Shown here: positions 1 to 10,172 of the stretch, in pieces | Position numbering within the stretch: position 1 is the stretch's first letter | How the letters are laid out: each line of letters begins with the position of its first letter | DNA from: Sulfuricystis thermophila | GTDB taxonomy: Bacteria > Pseudomonadota > Gammaproteobacteria > Burkholderiales > Rhodocyclaceae | Length of the DNA stretch: 64,000 bases | NCBI RefSeq assembly: GCF_004323595.1 | Contig: NZ_AP019373.1 | Location: forward strand, 1,054,001-1,118,000 | Reading direction: 5' to 3' | Notes under the pieces: model-generated | Told to the model about the DNA's origin: nothing | Seen by the model: only the letters and a program-made list of their open reading frames with translations | Database searches by the model: none | Position numbers and translations under genes: made by a program

Positions 1-38
1 CGCCTGCGGCTCGAAGAGCTGAGCTGAAACGCCACACG

Positions 39-1151
39 ATGCTGGTCTGGCTGGGCGTCTGTGCCATCGTGGCCTTTCTGGCCGCATTGGCTGCGACGCT
101 GGGTGCCGTGTCAGCAGCGCCGACTTTCCACATCGCTTTCGCAGTGGGCGCCTTGCCGCTGATCTTCGGCGCGATCGGCCACTTCGTGCCGGTGCTGACA
201 AGAAGCCGCGCTCCCGCGCCGGTGATCCATTACCTGCCGCTCGTCGTACAGGCGGCGGGGATCCTCGTCCCGCCGGCACTGGCGGGATGGTTGCCGTACT
301 GGACGCTGCATCTTTCCGCGACGGTCGATGCGGCTGCCGCGCTGCTGCTGTTATTCTGGATTTCCCGCCGGCTGCGGGCAGCGCTCGGCGCGCCGCATCC
401 GGGTGCGCATTGGTATGGCGCGGCGCTGCTGTGCCTCTTCTTCGCCGTCAGTCTGGTGCCGGTCTGGCTGGCGGTGCCGGAGTTGCGCGCGGCGCTGCGC
501 CTTTTCCACCTGCATCTCAATACGCTCGGTTTCATCGGTCTGGCGGCGCTCGGCACGCTGCCGGTGTTGTTGCCGACCGCGCTGCGGCAGCCTGAGCCGA
601 CGGCGGCCACGCGCTTGCGTATCGACCTCTTGCCGGCGCTCGTCGGGGTCGTGCTGGTCGCGGCCGGAGCGGCGACGGGCTTCTGGCTGGCCGTGCCTGG
701 CGCCCTGCTGCTTTTCTGGGTGGTTGGGCGAGATCTTCGGGCCTGGTGGCGTGCCTACGGGCGCAAACTCGGCGCTGGCGAGACGGCACCTCTGCTGATC
801 GCAAGCGTGGGATTCCTGTTACTCCTCGTCGTCGGCCTCGCGCATGGCGTGGGCTGGATCGCGGCTCGGCCGGCGCTTTCCGGCTATGTCGCGCTGTTTC
901 TGCTGCCGCTCGTCAGCGGCGCGCTCGCGCAACTGCTGCCGGTCTGGCGTTATCCCGGGGCGGATTCACCGGCGCGTCAGGCGTTGCTGCACCGCCTGAC
1001 CCGGGGTGGGCCTGTCCGGGCAGCGCTGTTCTTCGTTGCCGGACTGGCATTGCTGTTCGACCTACCCTTTGCAGGAGTTCCGGCGGCACTGGCGCTCGCC
1101 GACTTCGTCCTGCGCCTGATGGCCGCACTCTATAATCCGCGCCAGTCCTGA
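39..1151 (+). CDS. polytopic inner-membrane protein of unknown function
   Basis: The 370-residue product is almost wholly hydrophobic, with about 11-12 predicted membrane helices and short basic loops. Histidines lie in membrane segments (FHIAF near residue 30, GHFVP near 47, FHLHLNT near 160), a pattern reminiscent of NnrS-like or heme-copper-oxidase-subunit-I-like proteins. That resemblance is an impression; I cannot name the family or the function. One copy of the dispersed 25-bp repeat encodes residues about 243-251 in a loop between two helices. The reading frame upstream (1-27, ending TGA) may be the tail of a preceding gene cut by the window edge. The ATG at 39 has no strong ribosome binding site, so the start is provisional. 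The threonine synthase gene follows after 15 bases on the same strand. Confidence 0.7.
   Translation: MLVWLGVCAIVAFLAALAATLGAVSAAPTFHIAFAVGALPLIFGAIGHFVPVLTRSRAPAPVIHYLPLVVQAAGILVPPALAGWLPYWTLHLSATVDAAAALLLLFWISRRLRAALGAPHPGAHWYGAALLCLFFAVSLVPVWLAVPELRAALRLFHLHLNTLGFIGLAALGTLPVLLPTALRQPEPTAATRLRIDLLPALVGVVLVAAGAATGFWLAVPGALLLFWVVGRDLRAWWRAYGRKLGAGETAPLLIASVGFLLLLVVGLAHGVGWIAARPALSGYVALFLLPLVSGALAQLLPVWRYPGADSPARQALLHRLTRGGPVRAALFFVAGLALLFDLPFAGVPAALALADFVLRLMAALYNPRQS
765..789 (+). repeat. dispersed 25-bp repeat, copy 1
   Basis: TCGGCGCTGGC, spacer GAGA, CGGCAC, preceded by AAAC. It lies in frame inside the membrane-protein gene at codons 243-251, in a loop between helices. Confidence 0.9.
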
Positions 1152-1166
1152 TCTCTTCGCCCCGCC

Positions 1167-2606
1167 ATGAAATACATCTCCACACGCGGCCATGCCACGC
1201 CGCAAGCCTTCTGCGACATCCTGCTCGGTGGTCTGGCGCCCGACGGCGGCCTCTATCTGCCCGAGAGTTATCCGCAGGTTTCCCGCGCCGAGCTCGCCGA
1301 ATGGCGCGAGCTCCCCTATCCGGCGTTGGCGCTGAAGATCTTTTTGAAGTTCATCGACGACATTCCGGCCTGCGATCTGAAAGGCATCGTCGATCGCACC
1401 TACACCGCGCGCACCTACCCCTATTGCCGCCCAGGCCGCGATGCCTCTGACATCACGCCGCTCACCACGCTGGAACCCGGCTTTCACCTGCTGGAGCTGT
1501 CGAACGGACCGACGCTCGCCTTCAAGGACATGGCGATGCAGCTCTTGGGCAACCTGTTCGAATATGTGCTCGAGAAGCGCGGCGAGGCGATCAACATCCT
1601 GGGCGCCACTTCCGGCGACACCGGCTCGGCGGCCGAATATGCGATGCGCGGCAAGAAGAACGTGCGCGTCTTCATGCTCTCGCCCCACGGCAAGATGTCG
1701 GCCTTCCAGCGCGCGCAGATGTATTCGCTGCAGGATGAGAACATCATCAACATCGCCATCCGTGGCATGTTCGACGACTGCCAGGACATCGTCAAGCAGG
1801 TCGCCAACGATGCCGCCTTCAAGGCGAAATACAAGATCGGCGCGGTGAATTCGATCAACTGGGCACGCGTGTTGGCGCAGATCGTCTATTACTTCAAGGG
1901 CTATTTCGCGGCAACACAAAGCAACGACGAGGAAGTCGCCTTCGCCGTGCCATCCGGCAACTTCGGCAACATCTGCGCCGGGCACATCGCGCGCATGATG
2001 GGTTTACCAATCGCGCGGCTGGTGCTGGCCACCAACGAGAACGACGTGCTCGACGAATTCTTCCGCAGTGGCCGCTACCGGCCGCGCGGCAGCGCCGAAA
2101 CCCATGTCACTTCGAGTCCGTCGATGGACATCTCGAAGGCCTCGAACTTCGAACGCTTCGTGTTCGACTTGGTCGGCCGCGATCCCGCGATGGTGCGTCA
2201 GCTTTGGGCGAAAGTCGATGCCGGGGAGGGTTTCGATCTGTCTGGCACGCCATTCATGGCGAAGCTGCCGCAATTCAGGTTCGTCTCCGGCAAGAGCACC
2301 CATGCCGACCGCTTGGCGACGATCCGCACCGTCTGGGAGCGGTATCAGGTCATGATCGACCCGCATACCGCCGATGCCGTCAAGGTGGCGCGCGAGCATC
2401 TGTTGCCTGAGGTGCCGATGATCGTGCTGGAGACCGCGCAGCCGGTGAAATTCGCCGAAACGATTCAGGAAGCCTTGGGAAGGGAGCCGACACGCCCGAA
2501 AGCGCTGGAAGGCATCGAGGGGTTACCGCAGCGCGTCGTCGTCATGGATGCCGATGCGGGGGCCGTCAAGGCGCTGATAGAAAAGGTCTGCACTACAGGT
2601 AGATGA
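1167..2606 (+). CDS. thrC: threonine synthase
   Basis: This PLP enzyme converts O-phosphohomoserine to threonine, the last step of threonine synthesis from aspartate. The 479-residue length fits the long proteobacterial form. The N-terminus (YISTRGH) and the PLP-lysine motif GPTLAFKDMAMQ with Lys120 are present, followed by the SGDTGSAA phosphate-binding loop near residue 152. The gene starts 15 bases after the membrane-protein gene. In many betaproteobacteria it follows the homoserine dehydrogenase gene hom, which is not seen here. Its last 14 bases overlap a small convergent gene on the minus strand. Confidence 0.96.
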   Translation: MKYISTRGHATPQAFCDILLGGLAPDGGLYLPESYPQVSRAELAEWRELPYPALALKIFLKFIDDIPACDLKGIVDRTYTARTYPYCRPGRDASDITPLTTLEPGFHLLELSNGPTLAFKDMAMQLLGNLFEYVLEKRGEAINILGATSGDTGSAAEYAMRGKKNVRVFMLSPHGKMSAFQRAQMYSLQDENIINIAIRGMFDDCQDIVKQVANDAAFKAKYKIGAVNSINWARVLAQIVYYFKGYFAATQSNDEEVAFAVPSGNFGNICAGHIARMMGLPIARLVLATNENDVLDEFFRSGRYRPRGSAETHVTSSPSMDISKASNFERFVFDLVGRDPAMVRQLWAKVDAGEGFDLSGTPFMAKLPQFRFVSGKSTHADRLATIRTVWERYQVMIDPHTADAVKVAREHLLPEVPMIVLETAQPVKFAETIQEALGREPTRPKALEGIEGLPQRVVVMDADAGAVKALIEKVCTTGR

Positions 2607-2730
2607 CGGCCGGGAAGACGGTGACCGCCAGTAGCAGCACCAACCATTCGAGGTTGTGCCGCGCCAGAAAACCGGTGAAGTGCAGCACCAGGATCGTGAT
2701 GGCGATGATGTAGTAGAGAATGAAGAGCAT
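2593..2730 (-). CDS. 45-residue hydrophobic small membrane protein
   Basis: A 46-codon frame starts at ATG 2730, ten bases downstream of a perfect AGGAGG ribosome binding site (complement of 2741-2746); an in-frame TTG at 2733 lies closer, at seven bases. The product begins MLFILYYIIAITILVLH and carries two hydrophobic stretches (about residues 2-22 and 29-45) joined by the short polar loop ARHNLE, so a two-pass membrane hairpin is likely. No family is recognised. It overlaps the thrC stop by 14 bases in convergent orientation. The exceptional ribosome binding site and consistent hydrophobicity are the main arguments that it is real. Confidence 0.62.
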   Translation of the reverse strand: MLFILYYIIAITILVLHFTGFLARHNLEWLVLLLAVTVFPAVIYL

Positions 2731-2865
2731 CAAGCGAATTCCTCCTGCTCGGGGCGGCACGATAAACTTCTATTGGTCATTATAGCCAGCAGTGCCACCG
2801 GCATTGAGCCACTGCGAAAAATGCCACATTCGCGCGCCGGAGACGGGCAAATCGCTGCAATCCCC

Positions 2866-2896
2866 TTGACGGGCGGACCTGATATCCAGTTAGAAT
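2866..2896 (+). promoter_or_regulatory. candidate sigma-70 promoter of the HU gene
   Basis: TTGACG (2866-2871) matches the -35 consensus at five of six positions. TAGAAT (2891-2896) matches the -10 consensus at five of six. The 19-base spacer is longer than the preferred 17. The gene starts at 2938 behind a GAGGAG ribosome binding site. Confidence 0.5.
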
Positions 2897-2937
2897 CTTG
2901 ACGGCAATTTGGCCATCCAACTTGAGGAGCATTCAGC

Positions 2938-3234
2938 ATGAACAAAGGGGATCTCGTCGAAGTCGTCGCCAAGAGCGCCGACATCAGCAAAGCCGCTGCC
3001 GCCAAAGCCCTGGACGCGATGATCGACGCCGTGGTCAAGTCCGTTGCCAAGGGCAATGCCGTGACGCTGGTTGGCTTCGGCACCTTCAAGGCGGCCAAGC
3101 GCGCCGCACGCACCGGTGTCAATCCGAAGACCGGCGAAAAGCTGAAGATCGCCGCCACCACCGTGCCGCGCTTCACTGCCGGCGCCGGCTTCAAGGCTGC
3201 CGTCGCGGGCAAGAAGAAGGCTGCCAAGAAGTAA
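2938..3234 (+). CDS. HU-family nucleoid DNA-binding protein
   Basis: The 98-residue protein has the full HU/IHF fold. An N-terminal helical dimerisation region (MNKGDLVEVVAKSADISK) precedes the GFGTFK turn, the beta-arm with the NPKTGEK tip, and a lysine/alanine-rich C-terminal tail (GKKKAAKK). HU dimers bend and compact DNA without strong sequence specificity. The tail is a little longer than in the enterobacterial HU proteins. A GAGGAG ribosome binding site lies before the ATG, a promoter lies upstream and a strong terminator lies downstream, so it is probably monocistronic. Confidence 0.95.
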   Translation: MNKGDLVEVVAKSADISKAAAAKALDAMIDAVVKSVAKGNAVTLVGFGTFKAAKRAARTGVNPKTGEKLKIAATTVPRFTAGAGFKAAVAGKKKAAKK

Positions 3235-3262
3235 ATTCGCGCGACAGCACCCGTCGATTGCG

Positions 3263-3288
3263 GGGCACGGCGTTGCCGTGCCCTTTTT
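3263..3288 (+). terminator. rho-independent terminator after the HU gene
   Basis: A perfect 9-bp stem (GGGCACGGC / GCCGTGCCC, 3263-3271 and 3275-3283) with a 3-base loop is followed by five T residues. It abuts the stop codon of the convergent MFS gene, so it may also slow transcription from that side. Confidence 0.9.
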
Positions 3289-4505
3289 CATTGGTGCGCA
3301 TGAATGCGCCGCCGAAAGACCAGGCCGGCGCCGAAGGCCAGCAGGCCGCAGCCGAACAGGGTCGATCGGACATCGAGATGCGCGCTGACCAGGCCCACCA
3401 TCAGGCTGCCCAATGGTGCGATGCCGAGAAACGCCGTCGAGAAGATCGCCATCACCCGGCCACGGAAATGTTCTTCGACTTCCAGCTGGATCAAGGTGTT
3501 GCTGCCGGCGGCGGTGATCACGACTGAAAAACCGAGCAGCATCAGCAGCGGGTAAGCGAACTCGATCTTCGGCAGATAAGCGAACGCCGCCAGCATGATG
3601 CCGCCTGTCACCGCCGTACGCCCCACCAGGCGGTCGAGGCCGTCGCCGGCGCGTTTGCCACCCCGCCAGGCCAGCCATAACGCCGCGCAGAGCGAACCCG
3701 CCCCCGCGCTGCTGATCAACAGGCCGTAGGTGCGTGCATCGCCATGAAACAGGTCGCGCGCATACACCGGCATCATCACCACGTAGGGTGTGACGAAGAA
3801 GCTGAAGCAGGCGATCAGCAACAAGGTCAGCCGGATGCGCGGATGACGGATGGTGTAGATCAGCCCGTCGCGGAGCGCATCGAGGGCCGATTGCCGCGCC
3901 GGCGGCTTGCCGGGGACCGTGCGGATCGCTGCCAGCGCGGCGAGCACCGCCAGATAGGACAGGGCATTGAGCAGAAAGCAGGCGGCCTCGCCCGCCGTCG
4001 CGACGACCAGACCGGCGAGCGCCGGGCCGACGAAGCGCGAGCCATTCATCAAAAAGGAATTGAGACCGATCGCATTCGGCAGGGCACGCTTGTCCGGCAC
4101 CATCTGCGCAACGAAAGCCTGGCGTGCGGGTAGATCGACGGCATTGATGCAACCGAGCGTGAAGGCGAGGGCGAGGAGCAGGGCCGGGGTGATCGTCGCC
4201 GTCGCGGTGAGCCCGGCGAGCAGCAGCGCCTGCAGCAGGGCGAGGAACTGGGTGAGGATCAACAAACGGCGTCGGTCGAGGCGGTCGTTCCAGACGCCGG
4301 CGGGAATCGAAAACAGCAGGATCGGCAGCTGGCTGGAGAAGCCGACCAGACCGAGCATCACGGTCGAATCGGTGAGCCGGTAGGCGAGCCAGGTCATCGC
4401 GATGTGCTGCATCCAGGTGCCGATCAGCGAGACCAGCTGGCCGGCGAAAAACAGCCGGAAATTGCGTGACTGGAAGGCGGGAAAACGCCGGGATAGAGCA
4501 AGCAT
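3288..4505 (-). CDS. MFS transporter of the EntS/MFS_3 type
   Basis: The 405-residue protein has about twelve hydrophobic segments and the loop DRLDRRRLL between helices 2 and 3 that marks the major facilitator superfamily. The N-terminus ([26 protein letters not shown]) is typical of the MFS_3 transmembrane-effector group related to the enterobactin exporter EntS. Substrate is unknown; no siderophore genes lie nearby. It is convergent with the HU gene and divergent from gltX, with 69 bases between its start and the gltX start. Confidence 0.88.
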   Translation of the reverse strand: MLALSRRFPAFQSRNFRLFFAGQLVSLIGTWMQHIAMTWLAYRLTDSTVMLGLVGFSSQLPILLFSIPAGVWNDRLDRRRLLILTQFLALLQALLLAGLTATATITPALLLALAFTLGCINAVDLPARQAFVAQMVPDKRALPNAIGLNSFLMNGSRFVGPALAGLVVATAGEAACFLLNALSYLAVLAALAAIRTVPGKPPARQSALDALRDGLIYTIRHPRIRLTLLLIACFSFFVTPYVVMMPVYARDLFHGDARTYGLLISSAGAGSLCAALWLAWRGGKRAGDGLDRLVGRTAVTGGIMLAAFAYLPKIEFAYPLLMLLGFSVVITAAGSNTLIQLEVEEHFRGRVMAIFSTAFLGIAPLGSLMVGLVSAHLDVRSTLFGCGLLAFGAGLVFRRRIHAHQ

Positions 4506-4574
4506 TCCGCGATGCTACGGGATGGTGACGCCGCCGGTCACGCTAAAATTCGAATTTTTCCCGGCCTATCCACC

Positions 4575-5969
4575 ATGACCGTCCGTACCCGTTTCGCTCC
4601 CAGCCCGACCGGCTATCTGCACATCGGTGGTGCACGCACTGCGCTGTTCGCCTGGGCCTATGCGCGCCACCATGGCGGGCAGTTCATCCTGCGCATCGAG
4701 GATACCGACATCGAGCGCTCGACGCCGCAAGCCGTCCAGGCGATCCTCGACGGCATGCGCTGGCTGGGGCTCACCCCCGACGAGGGGCCGTTTTTCCAGA
4801 CGCAGCGCATGATGCGCTACAAGGAAGTGATCCAGCAGATGCTGGCGGCAGGCACTGCGTATCACTGTTACATGAGCAAGGAAGAGCTCGACGCCTTGCG
4901 CGCCGAGCAGGAGGCGAGAAAGGAAAAACCGCGCTACGATGGCCGCTGGAGGCCTGAGCCGGGCAAGACGCTGCCGACGCCGCCTTCTGGGGTACAGCCG
5001 GTGGTGCGCTTCCGGAACCCGACCGACGGCGTGGTCGCCTGGGATGACCTGGTCAAAGGGCACATCGAGTTCAGCAATGCCGAACTCGACGACTTCATCA
5101 TCGCGCGTGCCGATGGCACGCCGACCTACAACTTCTGCGTCGTCGTCGATGACTGGGATATGCGGATCAGTCATGTGATCCGCGGCGACGACCATGTCAA
5201 CAACACGCCGCGGCAAATCAACCTCTTGAAGGCGCTCGGTGCGCCGCTGCCGCGCTACGGCCATCTGTCGATGATCCTCGGACCGGACGGCACCAAGCTC
5301 TCGAAACGTCATGGCGCGGTGTCGGTGATGCAGTACGACGAGGACGGCTATCTGCCGGAAGCGGTGCTGAACTATCTCGCGCGGCTGGGCTGGTCGCACG
5401 GCGACGATGAGATCTTCAGCATGGAACAGTTCATCCAGTGGTTCGATCTCGATCACATCACCTCGTCGGCGGCACAGTTCAACACCGAAAAGCTCAACTG
5501 GCTGAACGCCCATTACATCAAGCATTGCGACGATGAACGGCTGGGTGAGGAAATCCGCCGGCGGCTGGTGCGCGAGGGGGTGGTCGATACCGCCTTTCCC
5601 GAGCCGGCGGCGATTGCGGCCTTGTACAAGGATCGGGTCCAAAACCTCAATGAGCTGGCCGATGCCGCGCATCCGTTCTATGTCGCGCCGCATCCGTCCG
5701 AGGAGCTGCGGACGCAGCATCTGACCGATGGCGCCCTGGCCGCCTTGCGCGATCTGCGCTGCCGTCTCGCCAGCGCCGAATTTGTGCCGGAAGCCGTGGC
5801 GAAGGCGCTCAAGGAGACGCTCGCCGCGACGGGACTCAAGATGCCGCAGGTGGCGATTCCGTTGCGCGTCGTGCTGCTCGGTCAGACGCAAAGCCCGTCC
5901 ATCGACCGCGTGCTCGCGGTGATGGGACGGGAAGAAGTGTTGAAGCGGCTGGACGCGGTGCTGGGTTAA
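4575..5969 (+). CDS. gltX: glutamyl-tRNA synthetase
   Basis: The class I synthetase charges tRNA-Glu with glutamate. The start is placed at ATG 4575 because [16 protein letters not shown] is the conserved beginning; an upstream ATG at 4512 would add 21 unrelated residues. The HIGH motif appears as HIGG in [12 protein letters not shown], and the KMSKS motif is KLSKRHG. The 464-residue length is normal. A dispersed-repeat copy lies at codons about 395-403 in the anticodon-binding region and is read CRLASAEF. The stop codon overlaps that of the convergent glycine-zipper gene. Confidence 0.96.
   Translation: MTVRTRFAPSPTGYLHIGGARTALFAWAYARHHGGQFILRIEDTDIERSTPQAVQAILDGMRWLGLTPDEGPFFQTQRMMRYKEVIQQMLAAGTAYHCYMSKEELDALRAEQEARKEKPRYDGRWRPEPGKTLPTPPSGVQPVVRFRNPTDGVVAWDDLVKGHIEFSNAELDDFIIARADGTPTYNFCVVVDDWDMRISHVIRGDDHVNNTPRQINLLKALGAPLPRYGHLSMILGPDGTKLSKRHGAVSVMQYDEDGYLPEAVLNYLARLGWSHGDDEIFSMEQFIQWFDLDHITSSAAQFNTEKLNWLNAHYIKHCDDERLGEEIRRRLVREGVVDTAFPEPAAIAALYKDRVQNLNELADAAHPFYVAPHPSEELRTQHLTDGALAALRDLRCRLASAEFVPEAVAKALKETLAATGLKMPQVAIPLRVVLLGQTQSPSIDRVLAVMGREEVLKRLDAVLG
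5759..5783 (-). repeat. dispersed 25-bp repeat, copy 2
   Basis: Minus-strand core TCGGCGCTGGC, spacer GAGA, CGGCAG, preceded by AAAT. It lies inside gltX. Confidence 0.85.
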
Positions 5970-6676
5970 TCCCTCACCAGCGTGCCATTCTCGATGCGCA
6001 CGCGCTCGCCGATCTGCCAGCCGGGCACCATGTCCATCATCACCGAGCGCGTGGTGCCATCGTTCATGCGCACGATGACTTCGTAACGCGTCGTCTTGCG
6101 CTGCGATTTCTCGATCTGGTGACCGGCATAGGCGCCGCCGGCTGCGCCGGCCACGGTGGCGAGTTTCTTGCCGGTGCCGCCACCGATCTGGTGGCCGAGG
6201 ATCGCGCCGACCACGCCACCGGCCACGGCGCCGAGACCCGTGGCCTCGCCCGGCTGGGTGATCTCACGAATATTGTCGATCACGCCACAGTTGCCGCAGA
6301 CCGGTGGAGCTGGGGGGGCCGGCGGGGCGGCGACGGGGGCCTGGGCGATCTCGGTTGGTGCCGGATATGCGGCGGGCTTCGATGCGGGCTTGGGCGCCGT
6401 TCTGGCGACGGGTTTCGGTGCGCTTTGCTCGACAGGGGCGGCCTGTGCGACGGGTTGCGCCGTGCCAGGGGTCTTCGGTTCGCCGGCCGGCGCTGCGGTA
6501 ACGGCAGTGTTGCTGGCGACTGCGGGCGTCTCCGCTGAGGTCGCCTTGCCGCTGGGCAGCCAGCCGTTGATCGCCGCAATGCCGAACAGCGAGAAGACGG
6601 TGACGGCGATCGCCGCGATGGCGACGAGCGGGTGCAGACCTGCTTTGGCCGGGGGGTTCGGGACGGTCGTGGTCAT
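5966..6676 (-). CDS. glycine-zipper 2TM domain envelope protein
   Basis: The start at 6676 has AGGAGG nine bases upstream; a more distal ATG at 6715 lacks this. The 236-residue product has an N-terminal membrane helix (about residues 15-37, [20 protein letters not shown]) and a long alanine/proline/lysine-rich linker. Then comes a 2TM glycine-zipper domain ([19 protein letters not shown], about residues 150-185) like that of the rickettsial 17-kDa antigen and SlyB-type proteins. The C-terminus resembles the usual basic, beta-rich end of these proteins. A role in outer-membrane or periplasmic integrity is inferred from the family only. Confidence 0.85.
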   Translation of the reverse strand: MTTTVPNPPAKAGLHPLVAIAAIAVTVFSLFGIAAINGWLPSGKATSAETPAVASNTAVTAAPAGEPKTPGTAQPVAQAAPVEQSAPKPVARTAPKPASKPAAYPAPTEIAQAPVAAPPAPPAPPVCGNCGVIDNIREITQPGEATGLGAVAGGVVGAILGHQIGGGTGKKLATVAGAAGGAYAGHQIEKSQRKTTRYEVIVRMNDGTTRSVMMDMVPGWQIGERVRIENGTLVRD

Positions 6677-6757
6677 GCGAATGCCTCCTTGTTGGTCGTT
6701 GGGTGTGGCAAGCATAACGCGAGACCGTTGCCGGCGGTGGACGCGCGCAACAGTTGG

Positions 6758-8656
6758 TTACATTTCGCTGCGCCCTTTCCAGGCAAAGCGCGCCGGATCG
6801 ACCGCGGCGGCGAGTTCGTGCCCGATCGGCAACGGTTCGCCGCAGATCTGGCTGGCGAGCAGTTCGGCCATCAGCGGTGCCCAGACGAAGCCGCGCGCGC
6901 CATAACCGCTGGCGACGAACAGTCCCGGCCAGCACGGCCATTCGACATGCGCGAGCGGGCGTGGCTCGCATGTCGACAGCGGCAAGGCGCCGACCAGCGG
7001 CAGTTTGTCCGGCGAGACCGGCCGCAGCGCGACGCGGCCGGTGAGATTTTCCGCCGTGAAGCGCTCGCCCCAGCCGGGGAGCATGGCTTCCAGCCGGGCG
7101 AGATTTGCGGCATGTTCATCGAGGCTCGGCGTCAGATCACGGCTGCGCTTGAAGCTGGCGCCCAGGCTGGCGATACCGTCGTGCGGCGGGGCGAGATAGC
7201 CTTCGCGGCAGACGACGCAGCGCAGCGGCTGGGGAAGCGCGGCTGCCGGCAGATGGGTGGTCTGGCCGCGAAAGCAGAGGATCGGCAGATGCGCCGCCTG
7301 CGGTAGCCCAGCAATCCCATGGGCATGGGCGAGGATGACCGCTGCACCTTCCCACAGCGGCTTGCCCGCGGCATCGAGGAGACGCCAACCGTCGTCCGTG
7401 CCGGCCAATGCGGCCACGGACGTGGCGAGGCGGAGGGTGACGGCCGGCCCGGCCTGCGCCAGCAAGGCCTGAGCGAGTGAGGTGGGGGCGACCCAGCCGG
7501 CGCGGGGAAACCACCAGCCCGGGCCGGCTACCTCGGCGCCGACGATGTCCGCTGCCGATGCCGCATCGAGAAACTGCACGAAGTCGTGGGGGAGACCCTG
7601 ATCGGCGACGATACTCGCCTGTTTCTGGGCGTGCGAGTCATCACGGGCGATCTGGAACACGCCGCAACGCCCGCTGGCGACCGCGTGGCCGCCAGCGGCG
7701 AGCGCATCGAGACGGTGCAGTGCATAGAGAAAGGCACCCTGGTTCAGGCGCGCCAGGCGTGTTGCATCGACGGCCAGGGCTGGCAGCAGGATCGCCTGGT
7801 GATTGCCGGAGGTCTCGGCGGCGATGCGCTCACGCCGCTCGAACAGCGTGACTTCCAAACCGCGTGACGCGAGTCGTTCGGCGCAGGCGAGCCCGGCGAT
7901 GCCGGCGCCGATCACGGCGATTTTCCGGCCGCCGAAACTCGGCGCTGGCGGAACGGCACCTTCGGGATATTGGCCGACGAGCATCTCGCGTTTGCTGCCG
8001 AAACCGGTGCGACGCTCGACATGGAAGCCCGCCGCGGCGAGATTGCGCCGCACCTCGCCCGCCACCGTCCAGGTGGCGAGTGTCGCGCCGGGAGCGGCGA
8101 GCCAGGCCAGATCCTCGCAAACCTTCCTCGACCACATCTCGGGATTTTTTGCCGGCGAGAAACCGTCGAGATAAAAGGCGTCGAAACGTCCGGCGATGTC
8201 GCCGAGCACCGTCTGCGCCGCGCCGAAGACCAACGTCAGCGTGATGGCGCCGCCTTCGAAATGCAGCCGGTGGAAGCCGGGAATCAGGCTGGGCCAGGCT
8301 GCGCGCAATCGGGCAGCGAGCGGCGCGAGGGCAGGGAATCTTTCATGCAGCCGTGCGAGATCCTCGGCCCGAAACGGGTGTCGCTCGATCGCGAAATAAT
8401 GCAGCCGACGTCCGGGGGCTTCCTGCCACGCCTGCCAGGTGGCGAGGAAGTTGAGACCGAGGCCGAAGCCGGTTTCCAGGATGGCGAAATCGCGCCCCCG
8501 CCAGCGCGCGGGCAGATCGTTGCCGGCGAGGAACACATGACGGGCCTGTTCGAGGCCGCCGCTGGCGGAGTGATAGACGTCGCCGAAAGCTGGCGCGTAG
8601 GGTACGCCGTTGCCGTCGAACGCGAGCTCGGCGGGAACGATCGGCGCCGGCTTCAC
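6758..8656 (-). CDS. mnmC: bifunctional tRNA mnm5s2U methyltransferase / FAD oxidoreductase
   Basis: MnmC completes 5-methylaminomethyl-2-thiouridine at the tRNA wobble position: the FAD domain removes the carboxymethyl group and the SAM domain methylates. The 632-residue protein shows the N-terminal methyltransferase ([14 protein letters not shown] near residue 62; [14 protein letters not shown] near 175) and the FAD domain beginning at [15 protein letters not shown] near 250. The join between domains (codons 233-241) is made of a dispersed-repeat copy read AVPPAPSF. The start is a GTG overlapping the lysS stop as GTGA, so translation is probably coupled in a prfB-lysS-mnmC operon. Confidence 0.95.
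   Translation of the reverse strand: MKPAPIVPAELAFDGNGVPYAPAFGDVYHSASGGLEQARHVFLAGNDLPARWRGRDFAILETGFGLGLNFLATWQAWQEAPGRRLHYFAIERHPFRAEDLARLHERFPALAPLAARLRAAWPSLIPGFHRLHFEGGAITLTLVFGAAQTVLGDIAGRFDAFYLDGFSPAKNPEMWSRKVCEDLAWLAAPGATLATWTVAGEVRRNLAAAGFHVERRTGFGSKREMLVGQYPEGAVPPAPSFGGRKIAVIGAGIAGLACAERLASRGLEVTLFERRERIAAETSGNHQAILLPALAVDATRLARLNQGAFLYALHRLDALAAGGHAVASGRCGVFQIARDDSHAQKQASIVADQGLPHDFVQFLDAASAADIVGAEVAGPGWWFPRAGWVAPTSLAQALLAQAGPAVTLRLATSVAALAGTDDGWRLLDAAGKPLWEGAAVILAHAHGIAGLPQAAHLPILCFRGQTTHLPAAALPQPLRCVVCREGYLAPPHDGIASLGASFKRSRDLTPSLDEHAANLARLEAMLPGWGERFTAENLTGRVALRPVSPDKLPLVGALPLSTCEPRPLAHVEWPCWPGLFVASGYGARGFVWAPLMAELLASQICGEPLPIGHELAAAVDPARFAWKGRSEM
7935..7959 (+). repeat. dispersed 25-bp repeat, copy 3
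   Basis: TCGGCGCTGGC, spacer GGAA, CGGCAC, preceded by AAAC. It forms the linker between the two catalytic domains of MnmC. Confidence 0.9.
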
Positions 8657-10158
8657 TCAGGTCGCATCTGCGGAAAGAGGATCACGTCGCGGATCGACGG
8701 CGAGTCGGTGAGCAGCATCACCAGCCGGTCGATGCCGATGCCGCAGCCGCCGGTGGGCGGCAGCCCGTATTCGAGCGCGCGGATGTAGTCGGCATCGAAA
8801 TACATTGCCTCCTCATCACCGGCGGCCCGTGCCTTGGCCTGCTCCATGAAGCGTGCCGCCTGATCCTCGGGATCGTTCAATTCCGAGAAGCCATTGGCAA
8901 TCTCGCGGCCGACGATGTAGAGCTCGAAACGTTCGGTGATCTCGGGATTCCGGTCGGAGCGTCGCGCCAAGGGCGAGACTTCGGTCGGATAGTCGATGAT
9001 GTAGGTCGGCTCCCACAGCTCGGCCTCGGTGGTTTCCTCGAACAGCTGCATCTGCAGGGTGCCCAGCCCCGCATTGGGCTTGATCTCGACCTGGAGATCG
9101 GCGAGCTTGTGGCGCAGCCAGCCGGCATCATTCAGCATCGTCAGGCTGTAACCCGGATGATAGGCGTGGATCGCCTCGACGGTGGTCATGCGGCGGAAGG
9201 GCTTGGAGAGATCGAGCGTGCGCCCCTGATAGTCGAAGACCTCGGTGCCGAGCGCCTCGCGCGCCGCATGGCGGATCAGCCCTTCGGTGAAGTCCATCAG
9301 CGTCTTGTAGTCGGCATAGGCCTCATAAAACTCCATCATCGTGAATTCGGGATTGTGGCGCGGCGAGAGACCTTCGTTGCGGAAGTTACGGTTGATCTCG
9401 AACACCTTCTCGAAGCCGCCGACGACTAGGCGTTTCAGATACAGCTCCGGCGCGATGCGCAGGAACAGATCCATGTCGAGCGCATTGTGATGGGTGACGA
9501 AGGGCTTCGCTGCGGCGCCGCCGGGGATCGGATGCATCATCGGCGTCTCGACTTCGAGGAAGCCGTGATGCACCATGTAGTTGCGGATCGACTGGATCAT
9601 CCGCGAGCGGGCGACGAAGGTGAAGCGCGTCTCCTCGTTGGTGATCAGATCCAGATAGCGCTGGCGGTACTTCTGCTCGACGTCGGTCAGGCCGTGGAAC
9701 TTTTCCGGCAGCGGGCGCAGGCACTTCGAGAGCAGATGAATCTCCGTGCATTGCACGGTGAGCTCGCCGGTCTTGGTCTTCATCAGCGTGCCCACCGCCC
9801 CGACGATGTCGCCCAGATCCCACTTCTTGAAGTCCTCATACACCGCCTCGCCGACATTGTCGCGAGTGACATAGAACTGAATGCGGCCGGAGAGATCCTG
9901 CACGGTGATGAAGCTCGCCTTGCCCATCACACGCTTCAACATGATGCGGCCGGCGACGCTGACGGCGATTGGCGTGGCTTCCAGTTCCTCCTTGCTTTTC
10001 TCGCCGTAGAGCTCGTCGAGACGTGCAGCGAGGTTCTCGCGCCGGAAGTCGTTCGGATAGGCGCGGCCGGTCGCGCGCCAGGCTTTGAGCTTTTCGCGGC
10101 GCTCGGCGATGATGTGGTTCTCGTCGACTGGCGGGGCGGCTGGGATGTTGTCGCTCAT
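8653..10158 (-). CDS. lysS: lysyl-tRNA synthetase, class II
   Basis: The start is set at 10158 ([20 protein letters not shown]), 14 bases after prfB; the frame stays open far upstream but that part is antisense-like noise inside prfB. The 501-residue protein has the OB-fold anticodon domain ([19 protein letters not shown]) and the class II core. Motif 2 is [16 protein letters not shown] and motif 3 is [13 protein letters not shown] near the C-terminus. The prfB-lysS order is the same as in Escherichia coli. The stop overlaps the mnmC start. Confidence 0.96.
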   Translation of the reverse strand: MSDNIPAAPPVDENHIIAERREKLKAWRATGRAYPNDFRRENLAARLDELYGEKSKEELEATPIAVSVAGRIMLKRVMGKASFITVQDLSGRIQFYVTRDNVGEAVYEDFKKWDLGDIVGAVGTLMKTKTGELTVQCTEIHLLSKCLRPLPEKFHGLTDVEQKYRQRYLDLITNEETRFTFVARSRMIQSIRNYMVHHGFLEVETPMMHPIPGGAAAKPFVTHHNALDMDLFLRIAPELYLKRLVVGGFEKVFEINRNFRNEGLSPRHNPEFTMMEFYEAYADYKTLMDFTEGLIRHAAREALGTEVFDYQGRTLDLSKPFRRMTTVEAIHAYHPGYSLTMLNDAGWLRHKLADLQVEIKPNAGLGTLQMQLFEETTEAELWEPTYIIDYPTEVSPLARRSDRNPEITERFELYIVGREIANGFSELNDPEDQAARFMEQAKARAAGDEEAMYFDADYIRALEYGLPPTGGCGIGIDRLVMLLTDSPSIRDVILFPQMRPE

Positions 10159-10172
10159 GGCAATGCTTTCTG

